Positions 43,948 to 52,140 of a stretch of 64,000 nucleotides of DNA are shown here, piece by piece; within the stretch, counting starts at the first letter, position 1, and each line of letters starts with the position of its first letter. Under the pieces are notes generated by a model. It searched no databases. It saw only the letters and a list, made by a program, of their open reading frames with translations, and was not told the origin of the DNA. Both the position numbers and the translations under genes were made by a program. The DNA lies in assembly GCA_021404685.1 (NCBI GenBank), contig QWHC01000016.1:26932-90931 (forward strand), read 5' to 3'. This DNA is from Chloroflexi bacterium CFX4 (GTDB lineage: Bacteria; Chloroflexota; Anaerolineae; Aggregatilineales; UBA2796).

Positions 43948-44324
43948 ATGATGCCTCTAGAACTGCGTAAACAACGTATCGCACTCATTCGTGAAGCGGT
44001 TGGCACTCGGCAGCTATTTGATATGCTGTACAGGCAACTTGCTACGCTTTCACGCGCTACGCTCAGTGAGGACTTGATCAGATGTGGTGTCATTCCTAAG
44101 GAGTTTGATCACGACTCCTCCGAAGAGAAGCTGTGGGCAAAATACTGTGATATGCTTTGCAAGCTGCCGCACAAATTAAACATGACGGTATTCAGCATTG
44201 GCAGCGCGCCATCCAAGACTATCAGCAACTCACACACGAAGAAGCGATCAGGCGACTGCGAAAAGCGGAACAAGTTGATCAGAAGATACAGGCAATCGAA
44301 AAACGCTCCAGCAGATTGAGATAA
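43948..44324 (+). pseudogene. HindIII-like restriction endonuclease with its centre deleted
   Basis: The frame from ATG 43948 reads as the N-terminus of a HindIII-type endonuclease: a helical start, CGVIPKEFDHDSSEEKLWAKYCDML (compare the EKLxxKxxDIxLAKA segment of HindIII). Near 44151-44180 this frame loses sense. The +2 frame then reads HDGIQHWQRAIQDYQQLTHEEAIRRLRK and on to a stop at 44322-44324, resembling the C-terminal helices of HindIII (FTREEAIEALLKD). The catalytic PD-(D/E)xK core expected between them is absent. HindIII is about 300 residues and the two pieces total about 120, so roughly 500 bases were lost in one deletion. The matching methyltransferase follows after four bases. Confidence 0.7.
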
Positions 44325-44328
44325 ATCC

Positions 44329-45261
44329 ATGAATGAATATTTAGATTGTGTCACGCTTGGTGATTGTTTTGAGCATTTACCGCGTTTAGCCGATGATAGC
44401 CTGCATTGTTTCGTCTCAGATATTCCTTATGGCATTGGCGCAGATACATGGGATGTTTTGCACGCCAATACAAATTCAGCATTGCTAGGGCAATCACCAG
44501 CGCAAGTAGGCAAAACAGCCTTCAAATGGCGCGGCAAGTCTATTCGCGGCTGGAGCGCCGCAGATCGCAATATTCCACACGAGTATCAGGCTTGGTGCGA
44601 ACAGTGGGCAACTGCGGTTTACCCTAAATTAAAAGAGGGTGTGAGCTTATTCATCTTCTGTGCAAGACGCACACTGCATCGTGCGCTGGTTGCCTTAGAG
44701 GACTCTGGTTTTCTGCTGCGCGATATTCTGGTTTGGGAAAAACCAAACGCGCACCACCGCGCCCAGCGCCTGAGTGGCATCCTAGAGAAACGCGGCGAAC
44801 CGCTTCAGGCGGAGAAATGGCAGGGCTGGCGTTTGGGAAACCTTGCCCCAACATGGGAACCGATTGCATGGTTTTTCAAGCCCTATCAACACACCATTAC
44901 GGATGTTGTGTTACAAAATGAAGTAGGCGCACTCAATATTGCCGAAGCGCAGGTCGAGGGCAAAAGTCCGTCTAATATTTTACGTTTTTGGTTTGCGCCA
45001 ACAGAAAAGCGCGTTCACGAGATGCAAAAACCGGTAGCACTGCTAGAATTTCTGATCCGCCTAACAACACGCGAAGGGCATACTGTGCTTGATCCTTTTA
45101 TGGGCAGTGGTTCTACTGCAATTGCATGTAGAAATTTGAATAGGCACTTCATCGGCTTTGAGATTGATCCCCAAAACGTTGCACTTGCCAATCAGCGTTT
45201 GGCAGTACCATCCGAATCATCCGCAACAGATACACCACGCCATTTGCCGTTTTTACCCTGA
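44329..45261 (+). CDS. HindIII-type DNA adenine methyltransferase (now orphan)
   Basis: 310 residues. Catalytic motif IV is DIPYG (31-35) and the AdoMet motif DPFMGSG is at 255-261, the beta-type order. Stretches such as HANTNSALLG, GWSAADRNIPHEYQ, LVWEKPNAHHRAQRLSGILEKRG and WRLGNLAPTWEPIAWFFKPY follow the HindIII methylase closely, so AAGCTT methylation at adenine is the likely activity. All motifs look intact, whereas the preceding endonuclease is deleted, leaving an orphan methylase. The sequence is AT-richer than the polysaccharide genes on either side, consistent with acquisition by transfer. Confidence 0.85.
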   Translation: MNEYLDCVTLGDCFEHLPRLADDSLHCFVSDIPYGIGADTWDVLHANTNSALLGQSPAQVGKTAFKWRGKSIRGWSAADRNIPHEYQAWCEQWATAVYPKLKEGVSLFIFCARRTLHRALVALEDSGFLLRDILVWEKPNAHHRAQRLSGILEKRGEPLQAEKWQGWRLGNLAPTWEPIAWFFKPYQHTITDVVLQNEVGALNIAEAQVEGKSPSNILRFWFAPTEKRVHEMQKPVALLEFLIRLTTREGHTVLDPFMGSGSTAIACRNLNRHFIGFEIDPQNVALANQRLAVPSESSATDTPRHLPFLP

Positions 45262-45304
45262 CATATTTCTGCGTGCCAACACCTAACCACATCTCTGAGG
45301 AGCG

Positions 45305-46936
45305 ATGTTCCCTATGCAACCCATGTCTTTCGAGTTTCGTTCGCGGCGTTCCATGCTCACCGCACAGCGCGGGATGGTCTCCAGCAGCAGCGCCCTCGCC
45401 TCTCAAGCCGGCGTAAGCGTGCTGCGCGCAGGTGGCAACGCTGCTGATGCTGCCATTGCAACGGCGGCTGTGTTGAATGTGGTAGAGCCTGCCTCAACGG
45501 GCATTGGCGGCGATTGTTTCGCGCTCTACTACGATGCCAAGACGCGCACAGTGAGCGCCCTTAACGGCAGTGGGCGCGCACCATCCGCCCTCACGCTGGA
45601 GGTGGTGCGGCAAGCACATCCAAACGCTGCCGAAATGCCGATCTACAGCCCACATGCCGTCACCGTTCCCGGCGCGGTGCGCGGTTGGGAAGATTTGCTC
45701 AAGCAACACGGGCGCATGGCTTGGCGCGAAGTGCTGGCGGATGCCATTCACTACGCCCGTGAAGGCTTTCCCGTTGCGCCCGTCTTTGGTGCGGCATGGC
45801 AGGCATACGGCACATGGCTGGCTGCCCGCCCCGACACACAGGATTACTTGCCGCAGGGCAAGCCGCCGCAGGTTGGGCAGGTAGTGCGTTTAGGCGGCAT
45901 GGCGCGCACCTTAGAGCAGATCGCCGAAGGCGGCGCGGATGCCTTCTATCAGGGTGAGGCGGCACGGGCGATTGTGGCGGCACTCGGCGCGCAAGGCGGC
46001 GTGATGACAACCGCTGATCTCGCCGCGCACCGCTCCACATGGGAGACGCCCATCCATACGGATTATCGTGGCGTGACCGTTTACGAATGTCCGCCGAACG
46101 GGCAAGGCTTGGCAGCGCTGATCGCCTTGAATATTGCCGAAGGCTTTGATTTAGGCAGCATGGCGTGGGATTCGCCCGAACGCCTGCACCTGATGATCGA
46201 GGCGATGCGGCTTGCCTTTGCCGATGCGCGCCGCTACATTGCCGACCCAACTTTCAGCGCTGTGCCGCTCTCAGGCTTGCTGAGCAAATCTTACGCCGCC
46301 GAGCGCCGCGCTTTAATTGGCGCGCAGGCAATGCAGCCACCGCATTTCGGCACGCCACCGCGCAGTTCGGATACAGTCTATCTGTGTGCGGTGGACGGCG
46401 AAGGCAACGCCTGTTCATTCATTAACAGCCTGTATATGGGCTTTGGATCGGGCATTGTGGCGAAGGATGCAGGCTTCTTCTTGCAAAATCGCGGGGCAGG
46501 CTTCAGCCTTGATCCTGAGCATCCGAACGCGCTGCTGCCCAACAAACGTCCTTATCACACCATTATTCCAGCCATGGCGCTGCGCGATGGCGATCTATGG
46601 GCAGCCTTTGGCGTGATGGGCGGCTTCATGCAGCCACAAGGACATTTCCAAGTGCTGGCTGCCATGCTAGACGATAACCTGAATCCGCAAGAAGCGCTTG
46701 ACCGACCGCGCTTTTGCCTGCTGGACGGCACAGCCGATAGCCAAATCGCGCTTGAGGAAGGCATTCCCGTCGCAACCATGTCTGCCCTTGCTGAGCTTGG
46801 ACATCCTGTGCGCCCTGTTAGCGGCAGACGGCGCGGTGTGTTCGGCAGTGGTGATATTATCCGCCGCGACCCTGAGTCGGGTGTGCTATTTGGTGGCTGC
46901 GATCCGCGCAAAGACGGCATGGCAGTTGGCTACTAG
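45305..46936 (+). CDS. ggt: Gamma-glutamyltransferase family protein
   Basis: 543 residues, an Ntn-hydrolase made as a precursor that cleaves itself before a Thr; here Thr357 in SSDTVYLCAVD is the expected nucleophile. Family features: GMVSSSSALASQAGVSVLRAGGNAADAAIATAA, STGIGGDCFALYYD, YDYRGVTV-like TDYRGVTVYECPPNGQG and GVMGGFMQPQGH. It transfers or hydrolyses gamma-glutamyl groups, for example of glutathione; an acylase-like substrate is possible. No signal peptide, so it may be cytoplasmic. GAGG upstream supports ATG 45305. Its position inside a polysaccharide cluster gives no clue to substrate. Confidence 0.88.
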   Translation: MFPMQPMSFEFRSRRSMLTAQRGMVSSSSALASQAGVSVLRAGGNAADAAIATAAVLNVVEPASTGIGGDCFALYYDAKTRTVSALNGSGRAPSALTLEVVRQAHPNAAEMPIYSPHAVTVPGAVRGWEDLLKQHGRMAWREVLADAIHYAREGFPVAPVFGAAWQAYGTWLAARPDTQDYLPQGKPPQVGQVVRLGGMARTLEQIAEGGADAFYQGEAARAIVAALGAQGGVMTTADLAAHRSTWETPIHTDYRGVTVYECPPNGQGLAALIALNIAEGFDLGSMAWDSPERLHLMIEAMRLAFADARRYIADPTFSAVPLSGLLSKSYAAERRALIGAQAMQPPHFGTPPRSSDTVYLCAVDGEGNACSFINSLYMGFGSGIVAKDAGFFLQNRGAGFSLDPEHPNALLPNKRPYHTIIPAMALRDGDLWAAFGVMGGFMQPQGHFQVLAAMLDDNLNPQEALDRPRFCLLDGTADSQIALEEGIPVATMSALAELGHPVRPVSGRRRGVFGSGDIIRRDPESGVLFGGCDPRKDGMAVGY

Positions 46937-46965
46937 CGCTCATCATACATAGAAAGGCGCCATTG

Positions 46966-48138
46966 ATGAAGATCCTCTACAGTTTGCCACACCCTGCCGA
47001 TAGCCTTGCCTCTGGGCAAGCAGGGCATGTTATTCGTGCTACCGCGCTGCTGAACGCCCTTGAAGGGCTTGGGCATACGGTGCAGCGCGTGGAGGCAGCC
47101 GCCGAAAGCAGCGCGAAAACATCAGTCAGTCTTTATCGCAACTATGTGAAGAAGCTGCTGCCACGTCCGCTTGCCATGCGGATGCGCGATACCATGCGGA
47201 TTCGGCACGGCAAGGGCTACGCGCAAAAGCTGTTGGCGTGCATTGCGCGTGAACGTCCCGACCTGATCCTTGAGACGCATATCGCCTTCAGCCTTGCCGG
47301 CACGCTTGCCAGCCAAACATCAGGTGTACCGCTGGTGCTAGACGACGTTGCGCCTTCCTGGGAAGAAGAACAGCAGTATGGCGTCGGTTTGAAGCAGGCA
47401 GCCCGTAATATTCATAAACAGGTGACCACCCAAGCCCGCTTGCTCATCGCTGTGAACAAAACGCTGCGCCAACACCTGATCGCAGACGGGCAACCGTCTG
47501 AGAAGGTCATCATTGTTGAGAATGGCATTGATGAACACACCTTCCACGCCGCTTTAGATGGTGCGCCAATCCGTGCGCGCTATGGTATTCCCGCAGAGGC
47601 AATTGTGATCGGCTTTGTTGGCTCGTTCCAGCCCTATCACCGCGTAGATTTGCTGCTGCGCGCCTTTGCACAGCTTAGCGATCCGCGTGCGCGCTTGCTG
47701 TTGGTTGGGCAAGGCATCACCAGCGCGGACTCGCAAGCACTGGCAGCACGGCTTGGCATCGGGGCGCGCACGACCTTCACAGGCAGCGTGCCGTATGATC
47801 AGGTGGCAGCCTACCTCGCCGCGTCTGACATCACAATCATGCCTGCCACCAACGATTATGGCAATCCGATGAAGGTTTATGAGTATATGGCGATGGGCAA
47901 GGTCGTCGTCGCACCTGATCAGCCAACTATCACCGAGATTGCCACCCACAATCAAGACGCTTACCTGTTTGCCCGTGAGGATGTGGCGGCAATAGCAGCA
48001 GCGCTCAACACCCTGATCGCCGACTCAGCGCTGCGCGAGCGGCTTGGCGCACAAGGGCGCACCTTAGCCGCCAAGCACACATGGCGCAAACGCGCTGAAA
48101 CGCTCCAAGCTGCCCTGAAGGCGGTCGGCATTGGCTAG
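46966..48138 (+). CDS. GT4-family glycosyltransferase
   Basis: 390 residues from ATG 46966, with AAAGG eight bases upstream (a TTG one codon earlier is in frame). N-terminal YSLPHPADSLASGQAGHVIR, C-terminal GFVGSFQPYHRVDLLLRAF, LLVGQG and NDYGNPMKVYEYMAMGKVVVAP, the donor-binding region of GT4 enzymes. Probably the last gene of the polysaccharide cluster, separated from the other members by the restriction-modification remnant and ggt. Confidence 0.83.
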   Translation: MKILYSLPHPADSLASGQAGHVIRATALLNALEGLGHTVQRVEAAAESSAKTSVSLYRNYVKKLLPRPLAMRMRDTMRIRHGKGYAQKLLACIARERPDLILETHIAFSLAGTLASQTSGVPLVLDDVAPSWEEEQQYGVGLKQAARNIHKQVTTQARLLIAVNKTLRQHLIADGQPSEKVIIVENGIDEHTFHAALDGAPIRARYGIPAEAIVIGFVGSFQPYHRVDLLLRAFAQLSDPRARLLLVGQGITSADSQALAARLGIGARTTFTGSVPYDQVAAYLAASDITIMPATNDYGNPMKVYEYMAMGKVVVAPDQPTITEIATHNQDAYLFAREDVAAIAAALNTLIADSALRERLGAQGRTLAAKHTWRKRAETLQAALKAVGIG

Positions 48139-48436
48139 GCGCATGGGTTGGGCAAACTCTAGATAACCAAGAGATAGCCCACTTGGCGGCGCTCGCCAGC
48201 CCGCCTTCTACGGGCTGGTAGAGTTCACCCGCACCGTCACTAAACAATAGCAATGCCCAATTGAGTCAACAATCACTCCCGCTTTTCATAAATACTGCCT
48301 AATGGGAAAACCAAAAACGCTTTATGTGCATCCCATAACCTGACCAGATAAGCAGCATCGGGTGTGAATTTAACATTCGCCAAACCTTAACTTGATGCGG
48401 CGCAATCACCATCCCCGGATTTTTACCACACCGCAC
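48139..48436. other. Intergenic stretch, no convincing gene
   Basis: Holds an 8-bp hairpin (48196-48203 with 48211-48218, loop of seven) that could end the glycosyltransferase transcript. The rest is AT-richer sequence with stops in all frames. Confidence 0.4.
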
Positions 48437-48465
48437 TTTACACGCTCATCCCTTTGTGCTATACT
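48437..48465 (+). promoter_or_regulatory. Sigma-70-type promoter of the copper operon
   Basis: TTTACA (48437-48442) and TATACT (48460-48465) with 17 bases between. Transcription would start near 48471, at the edge of the CsoR operator. Confidence 0.75.
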
Positions 48466-48470
48466 ATGAC

Positions 48471-48497
48471 TATCCCTCCCCGTACGGGGTAGGGGTA
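48471..48497 (+). promoter_or_regulatory. CsoR operator
   Basis: A GC-rich pseudo-palindrome, CCCtCCCC-GTAC-GGGGtaGGG, framed by TA on both sides. This matches the known shape of CsoR boxes (C-tract, GTAC or CTAG centre, G-tract). It covers the expected transcription start 23-49 bases before csoR, so apo-CsoR would block transcription and Cu(I) would release it. Confidence 0.8.
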
Positions 48498-48519
48498 AAG
48501 CTAATCACAGGGAGCGCTT

Positions 48520-48789
48520 ATGCAGAACAAAACGGCTTTAATCAACCGCCTGAAAAGCGTGGTTGGGCATTTGAACGGCATCATCACAATGGTGGATGAC
48601 GACCGCTACTGCATTGATGTCATCAAGCAGATTCAAGCGGTAGAGGCGGCACTTGCCAAAGTGAGCAACATGATCCTTGATGATCATCTGCGAACGTGCC
48701 TGATCACGGCAGTGCGCGGCGAAGATGCCGCCGAACGTGAGCGCGCCCTGAACGAGATCAGCGAATTGTTTGCCCAACAAAACAAATGA
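48520..48789 (+). CDS. csoR: Copper-sensing repressor CsoR
   Basis: 89-residue all-helical DUF156/CsoR-RcnR protein. The Cu(I) ligands of the Cys-His-Cys set are visible as Cys31 (RYCIDV), His56 and Cys60 (DHLRTC). LINRLKSVVGHLNGI is the family start. It should bind the operator at 48471-48497 and repress its own operon. GGGAG lies upstream of the ATG. copZ follows after 12 bases and copA after a further 63, so all three are one regulon. Confidence 0.92.
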   Translation: MQNKTALINRLKSVVGHLNGIITMVDDDRYCIDVIKQIQAVEAALAKVSNMILDDHLRTCLITAVRGEDAAERERALNEISELFAQQNK

Positions 48790-48801
48790 GGAGTCTTCAC
48801 C

Positions 48802-49026
48802 ATGCACAGCAAAACCTTTAGCGTGCCAAATATTAGCTGCGGACACTGCGTCCATACCATTCAAGAAGAAGTTGCCGAAGTGGAAGGCGTGCAGCGCGTG
48901 CAGGCTGACGAAGCGACGCGCCAAGTGATTGTGGAATGGGAAAGCCCTGCCACGTGGGAACAGATCGAAGCGAAACTGATCGAGATCAACTATCCGCCCG
49001 CACAGCCGAACGTCAGCCTTGCCTAA
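48802..49026 (+). CDS. copZ: Copper chaperone CopZ
   Basis: 74-residue heavy-metal-associated (HMA) domain with the Cu(I)-binding CGHC at residues 13-16 (NISCGHCVHTIQEEV). The central residues are Gly-His, rather than the Ala-Asn of the CopA domain. It carries Cu(I) to CopA or CsoR. TGAGGAG precedes the ATG. Confidence 0.9.
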   Translation: MHSKTFSVPNISCGHCVHTIQEEVAEVEGVQRVQADEATRQVIVEWESPATWEQIEAKLIEINYPPAQPNVSLA

Positions 49027-49089
49027 GGTTGTTTAGCCGTGTGGATGGGCTGAATGCCGTCCACACATTTCTGATGAAGGAAGTGACCT

Positions 49090-51366
49090 ATGTCTACCAC
49101 AGAGCCGACTCAAGAAGTGCTGCCGATCAGCGGTATGACCTGCGCCAACTGCGCGCTTGCCATTGAGCGCAACGTGCGTAAGCTGAACGGCGTGGCGCAG
49201 GCAACTGTGAACCTTGCCAGCGAACGCCTCACGCTGATCTACGATCCGAGCCTGGTAACGCATGATGAGGTGGTGGCGCGCATTCGCAAAGCAGGCTACG
49301 ACGTGCCGCAGATCAAAGCAGAAGAGACGCTTGAAGATGCTGAAGCACAGGCGCGCCAAGCAGAGATCGCGCACCAATGGCGGCGCTTGCTGATCGGCGC
49401 CCTGTTCACTGTGCCGCTCTTTGCCCTGAGCATGGGGCGCGATCTGGGCTTCTTTGGCGAATGGGCAATGCAGGACTGGGTGAACTTCCTTTTCTGGGCG
49501 CTGGCGACACCGGTGCAGTTCTACGTTGGGCGCGATTACTACGTGGGTGCTTATCGCGCTTTGCGGAGCGGCGTGCCAAACATGGATGTGCTGGTTGCGC
49601 TTGGCACGACGGTTGCCTACGTCTACAGCGTTGCCGTCACAATCCTGCTGACCACCAGCGCCGCCGCCGATCTGCACATGCTCAACGCCCACCATGTCTA
49701 TTTTGAGACTGCTGCCGTCATCATCACTTTGATTGTGCTTGGCAAACTGCTGGAAGTGCGCGCCAAAGGGCAGACCGGGCAAGCGATCCGCAAGTTGATC
49801 GGCTTGCGCGCCAAGACAGCCCGTGTGGAACGGCACGGCGCACAGGCAGATATTCCGATTGAGGAAGTGCGCGTAGGCGATGTGGTCATCGTCCGCGAGA
49901 GCGAGAAAATCCCAGTGGATGGCGTGGTGATTGACGGGACGACCAATGTGGATCAAGCCATGCTGACCGGTGAGAGTTTGCCCGTGCTGCGGACAGTTGG
50001 CGACGAGGTGATCGGCGGTACGCTTAACAAGCAGGGCATGATCAAGCTGCGTGCGACGCGAGTCGGGCGGGAGACGGCGCTTGCACAGATCATCAAGCTG
50101 GTCGAAGAAGCACAAGGCTCACGCGCACCGATTCAACGGCTGGTAGACCAAGTATCGGCAGTCTTTGTGCCTATCGTGATTGTGATAGCGGCGCTGACCT
50201 TCGTCTTGTGGCTGCTTGGCGGCGCGGGCTTTACGGCTGCGCTGCTGCGCGTGGTGGCTGTTTTGGTGATCGCCTGCCCCTGCGCGATGGGACTCGCCAC
50301 ACCGACTGCAATCACAGTTGGCATCGGCAAGGGCGCAGAGGTTGGCATTTTGTTCAAGAACAGCGCTGCCCTGGAGCAGCTTTTGAAGGTGAACGCGGTG
50401 GTGCTAGATAAGACAGGCACAATCACACGCGGCACGCCTGCCGTCACCGATGTAGTGCTAAGCGCAGCATGGGATGGTACGCGCCAAAAGGCGTTACAGC
50501 TTGCCGCTTCCGCAGAGCGCGGCAGCCAACATCCATTGGGAGAGGCTGTAGTGCGCGCCGCCGAATCCGAAGGCTTGGCGTTGAGCGAACCAAGCGCCTT
50601 CGAGTCCTTCGTAGGGCAGGGTGTGCGGGCTGAGGTGGCAGGGGCATCGGTCTTGGTGGGCAGCTACGCGTTGATGGCTGAGCAAAAGGTCTATTTGAAT
50701 GGGCTGGAAGGCGAGGCGGCGCGCTTGCAGGGCGAGGCAAAAACAGCGCTCTGGCTGGCGGTGGATGGGCAAGCGGTCGGGCTGATCGCGGCGGCGGACA
50801 CCGTCAAGGATGGCTCAGCAGAGGCGGTGCAGACGCTGCGCGCACTCGGTAAGCAGGTCATCATGATCACGGGCGATAACGAGGCGACGGCACGCGCTAT
50901 CGCAGCGCAGGTCGGCATTGATCGGGTGCTGGCAAATGTGCTGCCTGCGGATAAGGCGGCGGCGGTGAAGGCGCTGCAAGCTGAAGGGCTGCGAGTGGCA
51001 ATGGTGGGCGACGGCGTGAACGACTCGCCGGCGCTGGCTCAGGCGGATGTTGGCATTGCCATTGGCACAGGCACGGATGTTGCCATTGAGGCAGCCGACG
51101 TAACGCTGATGCGCGGCGATCTGCGGAGCGTGCCGCAAGCACTGCACATTTCGCGGCAAACCATGCGTACCATTCGGCAGAATTTGGGTTGGGCGTTCGG
51201 CTACAACGTGGCGCTGATCCCTGTGGCGGCGGGTGCTTTGGCAGTGCTGCCAGGCGTGCCAGAGGCGCTGACGCAGCTCAACCCGATGCTGGCGGCGTTG
51301 GCAATGGCGTTCAGCAGCGTCAGTGTGGTGACGAACTCGCTGCGGCTGCGCGGCAAGCGGGTATAA
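49090..51366 (+). CDS. copA: Copper-exporting P1B-type ATPase CopA
   Basis: 758 residues. One N-terminal HMA domain with CANC at 18-21. Eight membrane helices carry the Cu(I) site Cys396-Pro-Cys398 (VIACPCAMG). The actuator domain has MLTGESLPV, phosphorylated Asp440 lies in DKTGTITRG, the SERGSQHPLG motif carries the conserved HP of P1B pumps, and the hinge is VGDGVNDSPAL. It exports Cu(I) at the cost of ATP. Last gene of the csoR operon. A 9-bp hairpin follows seven bases after its stop. Confidence 0.95.
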   Translation: MSTTEPTQEVLPISGMTCANCALAIERNVRKLNGVAQATVNLASERLTLIYDPSLVTHDEVVARIRKAGYDVPQIKAEETLEDAEAQARQAEIAHQWRRLLIGALFTVPLFALSMGRDLGFFGEWAMQDWVNFLFWALATPVQFYVGRDYYVGAYRALRSGVPNMDVLVALGTTVAYVYSVAVTILLTTSAAADLHMLNAHHVYFETAAVIITLIVLGKLLEVRAKGQTGQAIRKLIGLRAKTARVERHGAQADIPIEEVRVGDVVIVRESEKIPVDGVVIDGTTNVDQAMLTGESLPVLRTVGDEVIGGTLNKQGMIKLRATRVGRETALAQIIKLVEEAQGSRAPIQRLVDQVSAVFVPIVIVIAALTFVLWLLGGAGFTAALLRVVAVLVIACPCAMGLATPTAITVGIGKGAEVGILFKNSAALEQLLKVNAVVLDKTGTITRGTPAVTDVVLSAAWDGTRQKALQLAASAERGSQHPLGEAVVRAAESEGLALSEPSAFESFVGQGVRAEVAGASVLVGSYALMAEQKVYLNGLEGEAARLQGEAKTALWLAVDGQAVGLIAAADTVKDGSAEAVQTLRALGKQVIMITGDNEATARAIAAQVGIDRVLANVLPADKAAAVKALQAEGLRVAMVGDGVNDSPALAQADVGIAIGTGTDVAIEAADVTLMRGDLRSVPQALHISRQTMRTIRQNLGWAFGYNVALIPVAAGALAVLPGVPEALTQLNPMLAALAMAFSSVSVVTNSLRLRGKRV

Positions 51367-51372
51367 GGATTT

Positions 51373-51400
51373 AGGGCGCGAGCCGCCTCCTTCGCGCCCT
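51373..51400. terminator. Hairpin at the copA/DinB convergent junction
   Basis: AGGGCGCGA (51373-51381) pairs with TCGCGCCCT (51392-51400). It lies between two converging stops and could serve both strands, but it lacks a T-run. Confidence 0.5.
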
Positions 51401-51406
51401 GCCCAC

Positions 51407-51961
51407 TCACCCGCTCACACGTTGAATATCATCCCAATGCAGCGCATTGTGAAAGTGCGTGAAGAAGAGCATCTCGCGCAGCGTCATCAGACCCATCGCC
51501 GGGTGCGGCAGTTGATAGGCGTCTAAATCTGCCTCTTCCCAACGGGCAAGCGCTTGCAGCAGGCGCTGATGTGCCTCTTGCCATGTCTGCACCAAATAGG
51601 CCTTTTTGTCCGTTATGCCATCGGGAAAACGGTAGGTGTTTGGCGCGATTGGATTTGGCGCACCGTTTGGAAAAACTTGGTTAACACGGGCTTTGTAGAA
51701 AGTGGCTAACGCGGCGTAATCGCGTGATGGGTGGTCAGGCTGCCCAAAAAGGGATTGCACTTGTTCAGCGGGCAGCGCCAGTGCCTTTGCCAGCGGCTTC
51801 ACGCTCAAGATCAAATGTTGTAGGTAGCCCGCTGCTGACCATTCACCATCTGACTCGCGCTCAAACGCCTGTGGCGAGAGCGCCTGAACAGTCCCTGTAA
51901 TGCCTTGCCCAACCTCATCCAGCACTTCAATCAGTTCAGCCTTGCTGTGTGGTGTTGTCAT
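51407..51961 (-). CDS. DinB-fold protein
   Basis: 184 residues. Four-helix DinB_2-type bundle with metal-binding histidines in GYLQHLIL and TLREMLFFTHFHNALHWDDI (HxxxH). It resembles DinB/mycothiol- or bacillithiol-transferase-like proteins of unknown substrate. Convergent with copA and divergent from the DUF2723 gene. It is unrelated in detail to the DinB-fold gene at 12472. Confidence 0.75.
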   Translation of the reverse strand: MTTPHSKAELIEVLDEVGQGITGTVQALSPQAFERESDGEWSAAGYLQHLILSVKPLAKALALPAEQVQSLFGQPDHPSRDYAALATFYKARVNQVFPNGAPNPIAPNTYRFPDGITDKKAYLVQTWQEAHQRLLQALARWEEADLDAYQLPHPAMGLMTLREMLFFTHFHNALHWDDIQRVSG

Positions 51962-52140
51962 GGTTTCCTCTCAAAAAATTTAGGTGCCACGCTGCCACAC
52001 TGTAACGACAATCGCCAAATTTTGCGAGAACTTGTTTCGCACAACGCAGAAGAAGGTCGCGGCTTAGGGCGAATCTTCACCACTCCCTGCTGCCGTTGCC
52101 CGCTTGCAATTGGCGCGCCGTGTGCTATGATCAGCGCCTT

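Noticed and set aside
49033..50115. 360-codon minus-strand frame opposite copA
   Set aside because: Shadow of the P-type ATPase gene, low-complexity and without a family.
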